From Methylocystis sp. (GTDB taxonomy: Bacteria; Pseudomonadota; Alphaproteobacteria; Rhizobiales; Beijerinckiaceae): a stretch of DNA of 26,920 nt. Shown here piece after piece: positions 23,346 through 26,920 of this stretch. The stretch is taken from positions 1 to 26,920 of the forward strand of contig JALRFG010000009.1 of the NCBI GenBank assembly GCA_023253795.1, written 5' to 3'. Below the pieces are notes generated by a model, which was given only the letters and a program-made list of their open reading frames with translations, was not told the origin of the DNA and did no database searches. Within the stretch, counting starts at the first letter, position 1. Each line of letters opens with the position of its first letter. Both the position numbers and the translations under genes were made by a program.

Positions 23346-24119
23346 GTGACCGCGCAGTCCACCGCCCCCCATTCCGCCAGCGTCGATCCCGAAGACGTCG
23401 CCCGTTTTAACCGTCTCGGGGAGCTGTGGTGGGACAAATCCGGGAAGATGGGCATTCTCCATGACATCAATCCCATCCGCGTCACCTATGTCTGCGATCA
23501 TGTTCGCCGTTTTCTGCTCAATGATCCCCATGCGCTGAACGAACCGGGCGTCCGTCCGCTCGAAGGCGTCCGCATCGCCGACATCGGCTGCGGTGGCGGC
23601 ATTTTGAGCGAGTCCCTGTCGGAGCTTGGCGCGCAGGTGACGGGAATCGATCCCGCGCCGAACAATATCGCCGTCGCCTCCCGCCACGCCGAGCAATCCG
23701 GTCTGAAGATCGATTACCGCAACATCACCGCCGAGGCGCTGGCCGAAACCGGCGAGCAGTTCGACGTCATCACGGCGCTGGAGGTGCTGGAGCATGTCGA
23801 AGGGCCGCAGGCGTTTATCGCCATGCTGGGCAAATGTCTGAAGCCCGGCGGCCTGATCTTTCTGGCGACCATCGACCGGACCCTGAAAAGCTACGCCCTG
23901 GCCATCATCGGCGCGGAATATGTGCTGGGATGGGTGCCGAAAGGCACGCATGACCACAGCAAATTCATCCGTCCCAACGAACTCTCGAGCTGGCTGAGCG
24001 CCGCCGGCATGCGGGAAATCGACCGGGCGGGCATGAGCTATCAGCCGCTGACGACCAGCTGGCGCAAAAGCCATGACACCGACGTCAATTATCTGATGGC
24101 CGCGCGTAAAATCGGCTAA
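23346..24119 (+). CDS. ubiG: ubiquinone biosynthesis O-methyltransferase UbiG
   Basis: UbiG performs the two O-methylations of ubiquinone synthesis, using SAM, at the inner face of the membrane. Features are VARFNRLGELWWDKSGKMGILHDINPIR near the N-terminus, the SAM motif ADIGCGGGILSESL, acidic ID in TGIDPAPNNIAVA, and LEVLEHVEGP. GTHDHSKFIRPNELSSWL and the terminal DVNYLMAARK are family-specific. Its length of 257 residues is normal for alphaproteobacteria. GTG 23346 is the start, with AAGAGG about seven bases upstream. It is divergent from lysC. The IalB-like gene follows after 45 bases. Confidence 0.95.
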   Translation: MTAQSTAPHSASVDPEDVARFNRLGELWWDKSGKMGILHDINPIRVTYVCDHVRRFLLNDPHALNEPGVRPLEGVRIADIGCGGGILSESLSELGAQVTGIDPAPNNIAVASRHAEQSGLKIDYRNITAEALAETGEQFDVITALEVLEHVEGPQAFIAMLGKCLKPGGLIFLATIDRTLKSYALAIIGAEYVLGWVPKGTHDHSKFIRPNELSSWLSAAGMREIDRAGMSYQPLTTSWRKSHDTDVNYLMAARKIG

Positions 24120-24129
24120 TGCGAGCGGC

Positions 24130-24158
24130 TTGTTCGCGCGCCGGCGCGGCGGTACATT
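24130..24158 (+). promoter_or_regulatory. candidate promoter giving a near-leaderless IalB-like transcript
   Basis: TTGTTC (24130-24135) and TACATT (24153-24158) are 17 bases apart. The predicted start is at about 24165, the A of the ATG. Cotranscription with ubiG is the alternative. Confidence 0.25.
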
Positions 24159-24164
24159 AGGGCT

Positions 24165-24845
24165 ATGCAAAACGAATCTTTCTCCGCCCGCCTGTCCGTC
24201 CTCTCGCTCGCCATGTTGATTGGCGTCAGCGCCTCGGTTGTTATCGCGCCAGGCGCCGCCATGGCGAAAGCCAAGCCGGAGGCGAAAACCGCGCCGGCGG
24301 CGGAAGCCGACAAAGGCAAGGCGGACAAGAGCAAGGCCGACGCCAAAGACGCCAGCAAGGATGCGGGAAAAGACGCCGGCAAGGATACAGGCAAGGACGC
24401 CGGAAAGGCGGAGCAGCTCGGCTCCTATGGCGACTGGAACGCCTACTCAGCCGGCGGCGGCAAGGACAAAACCTGCTATGCGCTGGGTCAGCCCAAGGAT
24501 CGCCAGCCGAAAGCCAAGCTGAAAGACACCTCGGCCTATATTTTCATCACCACGCGCCCGGCAGAAAATATCCGCAACGAGATCGCCATCAATCTGGGCT
24601 ATGCGACCAAGGACGGCTCCGCCGCCGCCGCCGAAATTGACGGCGAGGCGTTTGAGCTGATCACCAAGGGCCAGAACGCCTGGGTGAAAGAGCAGCCGAA
24701 AGAAAAGGAATTCGTCGGCGCGCTGCGCAGCGGCGGCAAGCTCGTCATCAAAGCCTCTTCGGCCAAGGGGACCGCGACCGTCGACACCTATTCGCTGAAG
24801 GGGCTTTCCGACGCGCTCGCGCGCGTGACGCAGGAATGCAAATAA
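24165..24845 (+). CDS. IalB-like (invasion-associated locus B family) secreted protein
   Basis: This 226-residue exported protein has a signal peptide at residues about 1-34 (ending PGAAMA). It is followed by a Lys/Ala/Asp-rich segment at about residues 35-83, with repeated KDAGKD units. The globular domain, from about residue 85, contains LGSYGDWNAYSAGGGKDKTCYALGQPKDRQPK, given here by its first and last parts, then YIFITTRPAENIRNEI and NAWVKEQPKEKEFV. It ends with TATVDTYSLKGLSDALARV and a final Cys that may pair with the earlier one. This matches IalB-like proteins widespread in non-pathogenic Rhizobiales; the name does not imply virulence. The charged repeat region suggests a flexible, possibly nucleic-acid or polyanion-binding linker. 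The ATG 24165 has only AGGG two bases upstream, an unusually short ribosome-site spacing. Confidence 0.8.
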   Translation: MQNESFSARLSVLSLAMLIGVSASVVIAPGAAMAKAKPEAKTAPAAEADKGKADKSKADAKDASKDAGKDAGKDTGKDAGKAEQLGSYGDWNAYSAGGGKDKTCYALGQPKDRQPKAKLKDTSAYIFITTRPAENIRNEIAINLGYATKDGSAAAAEIDGEAFELITKGQNAWVKEQPKEKEFVGALRSGGKLVIKASSAKGTATVDTYSLKGLSDALARVTQECK

Positions 24846-25085
24846 CGCGCGCGCAAAAAGCGATTCGTCACAGCATCGATCTGCGCCGGCGCCATGAGTA
24901 TTGGCGCAATATGCCAGAACTGGTCTTTAGATCAGTATAAAAATAGCGCCACAAAGTATAATTCAAATAAGACCATGTCATCGCTCATGCATTTGATCGC
25001 CTGTGGTCCTTGAGCGCGCGCGTCATCCAGCTATCTATGCCGTCAACCATTACAGTTCATCCACATGTGCTGTTTTGGCCAGAAA

Positions 25086-25118
25086 GACGGCGGGTGGCGT
25101 CAATCGCCGCCCGCCGTC
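25086..25118. terminator. very strong hairpin, possible terminator or sRNA 3' end
   Basis: GACGGCGGGTGGCG (25086-25099) pairs with CGCCGCCCGCCGTC (25105-25118) over 14 bases, with one G-T pair and a TCAAT loop. No long U tract follows on the plus strand; on the minus strand TTTCT follows. It could end ialB-side transcription or a small RNA. Confidence 0.5.
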
Positions 25119-25214
25119 CGATTTAACCGCCTTGTGCCAACTCACGCCGTTTCCTTGTGAACCGGCGTATTTTTGCGTTGATGTATTAATCAAGTAATCG
25201 AGAATTCATTACTT

Positions 25215-25244
25215 TTTCTGGAATTATGTATTTTATTTATAATG
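25215..25244 (+). promoter_or_regulatory. weak candidate promoter for the 55-residue protein gene
   Basis: A perfect -10 TATAAT (25239-25244) sits in an AT-rich patch. The best -35 is TTTTCT (25215-25220) at 18 bases, a poor match, so an activator may be needed. The leader to ATG 25355 would be about 100 bases. Confidence 0.35.
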
Positions 25245-25354
25245 GCTCTAATAAGATTTTATACTTGGTGATCATATGCGTCTGTCGCAGTTCGCAATGC
25301 GTGAGCCTCATGCGCGCATCGCATGCTGCTAAAAACACCAAGGGAGAAACTCAC

Positions 25355-25522
25355 ATGGCGGTTAATGTTCATGGCGGAGCCGAAGTCGTCAAAATTCTTA
25401 TGTATGTCGCCGCTTTCGCGGATTTCGTCGTCGTTGCGCTGACATGGGTGCCGGAGTGGATTTCCCCCGACAGCGCCAACATCACCGGCAACACCGGCAG
25501 CACCGCGCGTATGATCCAGTAA
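25355..25522 (+). CDS. 55-residue single-span membrane protein, unknown function
   Basis: This small protein opens MAVNVHGGAEVVKILM. One hydrophobic segment (about residues 13-32, ILMYVAAFADFVVVALTWV) contains an in-membrane Asp, followed by PEWISPDSANITGNTGSTARMIQ. I do not recognise the family. The ATG 25355 is preferred over an in-frame ATG at 25226 because AAGGGAGAA lies about six bases upstream and the longer version adds no plausible domain. It stands alone, behind an AT-rich promoter region and a structured leader, and is followed by a 16-bp imperfect stem and a strong terminator. This architecture suggests an abundant, separately regulated transcript. The Gly/Thr/Asn-rich C-terminal tail probably faces the periplasm or cytosol as a flexible end; orientation is not resolved. 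Confidence 0.6.
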   Translation: MAVNVHGGAEVVKILMYVAAFADFVVVALTWVPEWISPDSANITGNTGSTARMIQ

Positions 25523-25539
25523 CGCGCAGCTTTAAGGGA

Positions 25540-25619
25540 CTGGAGCCAGCTCTGACTAAACCCTTCCGGGGACGGTTCAGAGACGGCTCCAGCGCCCGGC
25601 GCGGCCCCCGCTCCGCGCC
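25540..25619 (+). other. structured 3' region: two stem-loops before the terminator
   Basis: The first stem pairs 25540-25555 with 25577-25592: 14 of 16 positions match, with a 2-base internal mismatch and a 21-base loop. The second pairs GGCGCGG (25598-25604) with CCGCGCC (25613-25619). The second stem shares bases 25618-25619 with the terminator stem, so the two compete slightly. Such structure could stabilise the mRNA or be released as a small RNA. Confidence 0.55.
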
Positions 25620-25643
25620 GCCAATTCGGAAGGCGGGTTTTTT
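25618..25643 (+). terminator. intrinsic terminator of the 55-residue protein gene
   Basis: CCGCC (25618-25622) pairs with GGCGG (25632-25636) around AATTCGGAA, followed by G and TTTTTT (25638-25643). This is a classic terminator layout about 95 bases after the stop codon. Confidence 0.75.
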
Positions 25644-25729
25644 ATCGTCCGGTCAACACGAAACGCTGTTGCAAAGCGGCGCCGATTGCGGCATAGGAAC
25701 GGGCGACGCGGCGCTGCCGCCGTCAGGAT

Positions 25730-25804
25730 GCGGGTGTAGCTCAGGGGTAGAGCACAACCTTGCCAAGGTTGGGGTCGAGGGTTCGAATCCCTTCGCCCGC
25801 TCCA
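25730..25804 (+). tRNA. tRNA-Gly (GCC anticodon), CCA encoded
   Basis: A full cloverleaf can be read. The acceptor GCGGGTG (25730-25736) pairs with CGCCCGC (25794-25800), with one G-T pair. The D arm GCTC/GAGC follows. The anticodon stem CAACC/GGTTG (25755-25759 and 25767-25771) encloses TTGCCAA, with anticodon GCC at 25762-25764. The T arm carries GGTTCGAATCC. The discriminator T is followed by an encoded CCA at 25802-25804. It decodes GGC/GGU. It stands alone between the 55-residue gene's terminator and a small exported-protein gene. Confidence 0.97.
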
Positions 25805-25867
25805 ATAAATCAAAGACTTGATCTCACCCCGACAAGTCGCGCCTTTCCAGTTTATCCTTTCCCTGAC

Positions 25868-25892
25868 GTCAGACGACCCGAGTCGTTTTGAC
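25868..25892 (+). terminator. weak hairpin after the tRNA, possible terminator
   Basis: ACGAC (25873-25877) pairs with GTCGT (25882-25886) around CCGA and is followed by TTT. Outer GTCA/TGAC can also pair (25868-25871 with 25889-25892). It lies 64 bases after the tRNA. The stem is short, so the call is tentative. Confidence 0.35.
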
Positions 25893-25958
25893 AATTATTG
25901 AAACGCCCGCAGCGCGGTTGCGCCCGCGCCGGCGGCGCATCTCCTTGAGGAACCATCG

Positions 25959-26231
25959 ATGCGCCTTCGCAGAATCATTTTTTCCGCCGCTATGTTCACG
26001 ACCTCACTGACGGTCGGCCTTGGCGCCGCCAGCATCGCTCACGCCACGGATGAAATCGCCAATAGCGTCGCCGGCGTCATTGATGGCGACGGACCTGAGG
26101 TTTCCGGCGACCTGCCCCCCACCGCCGCTCCGCGGAAGGGCAAAAGTCGCCACGACAAATCCAGCGCGGCGACGCCGATCTGGGAACAGGATGGCCCGCC
26201 GATCAATCGCGGCGGCGTTAATGGCTACTGA
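25959..26231 (+). CDS. small exported protein of unknown function
   Basis: This 90-residue protein has a clear signal peptide, residues 1 to about 29 (MRLRRIIFSAAMFTTSL at the start, ASIAHA at the cleavage site). The mature part is about 60 residues, polar and probably disordered: GVIDGDGPEVSGDLPP, a basic patch PRKGKSRHDK, and ending GGVNGY. No Cys and no lipobox are present, so it is likely free in the periplasm or secreted. I do not recognise it. ATG 25959 has GAGGAA about seven bases upstream. It lies between the tRNA and ispE, with 83 bases to ispE; an imperfect inverted repeat (CCCGGC 26235-26240 with GCCGGG 26264-26269) occupies part of that gap. Confidence 0.65.
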   Translation: MRLRRIIFSAAMFTTSLTVGLGAASIAHATDEIANSVAGVIDGDGPEVSGDLPPTAAPRKGKSRHDKSSAATPIWEQDGPPINRGGVNGY

Positions 26232-26314
26232 CGGCCCGGCGTCGCGTCTTCAATATTTGTGAAGCCGGGAAAGAGCCGCTAATCACGACGCGCCACGCCG
26301 TCGCAGGACAGAAC

Positions 26315-26920
26315 ATGCTCGTCACCCGCGCACCCGCCAAAATCAACCTGTCGCTGCATGTGCTCGGCCGCCGCGCCGACGGCTATCATGCGCTCGAAAG
26401 CCTCGTCGTTTTCTCCGGCGCCGGCGATACGCTCGCAATGACGCCGGGTGCGCCCTTGCGTCTCGACATCACCGGTCCGACCGCGACCGCCGCCGGCGAC
26501 GGTGACGACAATCTGGTGCTGCGCGCCGCGCGCCATCTCGCCGCGCAGGTCGATCATCTTCAGCTTGGCGCCTTCCGCCTCGACAAACGCCTGCCGGTGG
26601 CCGCCGGCATTGGCGGCGGCTCTTCCGATGCGGCGGCGGCGCTGCGGTTGCTGGCCCGCGCCAATCGGCTGGCGCCGGACGATCCGCGCCTGATGGCGGC
26701 CGCCCGCGCCACCGGCGCCGACGTGCCGGTCTGTCTGGGCGCCCGCGCCCGGATGATGAGGGGCTCCGGCGAAACGCTCGGCCCGATCCTGAACATGCCC
26801 TTGCTGCCGGCGGTGCTGATCAATCCCGGCGTGCCGGTCGAGACAAAACCGGTGTTTCAGGGCCTTGGCCTGATGGCAGGAGAATCGACCGGCTTCGGCG
26901 CGCATCCCGAAATCCCTTCC
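26315..26920 (+). CDS. ispE: 4-diphosphocytidyl-2-C-methyl-D-erythritol kinase, 3'-truncated by window edge
   Basis: IspE phosphorylates the 2-hydroxyl of 4-diphosphocytidyl-2-C-methyl-D-erythritol in the MEP pathway to isoprenoids, in the cytoplasm. It is a GHMP kinase. The start APAKINLSLHVLGRRADGYHALESLVVF is family-specific, with the catalytic-pocket Lys and the GYH segment. The GHMP ATP loop reads LPVAAGIGGGSSDAAAALR. GADVPVCLGARARMMRGSGE is the conserved second segment. About 202 of an expected 280-300 residues are visible before the window ends, with no stop codon. ATG 26315 has AGGA about seven bases upstream. Earlier frames overlapping it on the opposite strand are shadows. Confidence 0.95.
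   Translation, partial: MLVTRAPAKINLSLHVLGRRADGYHALESLVVFSGAGDTLAMTPGAPLRLDITGPTATAAGDGDDNLVLRAARHLAAQVDHLQLGAFRLDKRLPVAAGIGGGSSDAAAALRLLARANRLAPDDPRLMAAARATGADVPVCLGARARMMRGSGETLGPILNMPLLPAVLINPGVPVETKPVFQGLGLMAGESTGFGAHPEIPS

Larger units (their letters stand above)
24846..25354. other. gene-poor, AT-richer intergenic region of about 500 bases
   Basis: No convincing protein gene is seen here. Short frames exist (for example 24894-25013 and 25003-25197) but lack ribosome sites and family features. AT-rich patches lie at about 24930-24975 and 25185-25270, with promoter-like TATAAA at 24936-24941 and TATAAT at 24957-24962 and 25239-25244. A 14-bp hairpin occupies 25086-25118, and a 6-bp hairpin CATGCG/CGCATG lies at 25309-25325 in the probable leader of the 25355 gene. 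A small RNA between about 24960 and 25118 is possible but unproved. Confidence 0.5.

Noticed and set aside
24894..25013. 39-residue plus-strand frame beginning MSIGAICQNW
   Set aside because: No Shine-Dalgarno upstream of the ATG and no recognisable features; left as possible but unsupported.
25003..25197. 64-residue plus-strand frame in the gene-poor region
   Set aside because: No ribosome site, no family features, and it contains the 14-bp hairpin at 25086-25118.
25577..25894. 105-residue minus-strand frame containing RRDSNPRPQPWQG
   Set aside because: This peptide is the well-known artefact of translating the reverse strand of a tRNA gene; it overlaps the tRNA-Gly at 25730-25804.
26235..26269. 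Inverted repeat CCCGGC/GCCGGG with inner TTCA/TGAA before ispE
   Set aside because: The two arms are separated by an asymmetric 8-base bulge and there is no U tract, so a terminator call is not supported.

Overview
The window is high-GC, densely packed chromosomal DNA from an alphaproteobacterium. It most likely belongs to the Hyphomicrobiales (Rhizobiales), perhaps the Beijerinckiaceae/Methylocystaceae. The reasons are the gene types and neighbourhoods: a Pcm-like methyltransferase next to tolC, divergent lysC/ubiG, an IalB-like secreted protein, and alphaproteobacterial HNH and DUF4202 proteins. This placement is inference; no marker gene was compared. I see no prophage, insertion sequence, transposase or CRISPR array. 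It reads as a core-genome segment with a few lineage-specific genes.

1-4550: the 3' part of a CCA-adding enzyme gene, an HNH endonuclease gene with a candidate regulatory leader, and three membrane or exported proteins of unknown function. 4237-10092, nearly all on the minus strand: an Rrf2 regulator, a degenerate Pcm-like methyltransferase, TolC, oxygen-independent coproporphyrinogen oxidase (hemN), a Dda/RecD-type helicase and a coupled 103-residue unknown.

10093-12186: a sulfur module. The Rrf2 gene is divergent from a TauE/SafE (TSUP) permease gene and cysK, with a promoter and small dyad between them. 12221-13624: pyrB and a small membrane protein, minus strand.

13774-17994: a complete de novo NAD operon, nadA-DUF4202-nadB-nadC. 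A near-perfect 29-bp palindrome overlaps its probable -10 box. DUF4202 and nadB, and then nadB and nadC, overlap by ATGA, so the DUF4202 gene is built into the operon. It is the strongest candidate here for an uncharacterised partner in a known pathway.

18013-21519: a YdjC/ChbG-type deacetylase divergent from a polyprenyl-phosphate-type glycosyltransferase and murJ, suggesting envelope glycan work. 21535-24845: a DUF2267-like gene behind lysC (minus), which has an attenuator-like leader, then ubiG and an IalB-like secreted protein (plus).

24846-26920: a roughly 500-bp gene-poor, AT-richer stretch with a very strong hairpin. It is followed by a 55-residue single-membrane-span protein gene with an elaborate structured 3' end and terminator, tRNA-Gly(GCC), a small exported protein, and the 5' part of ispE running off the right edge.
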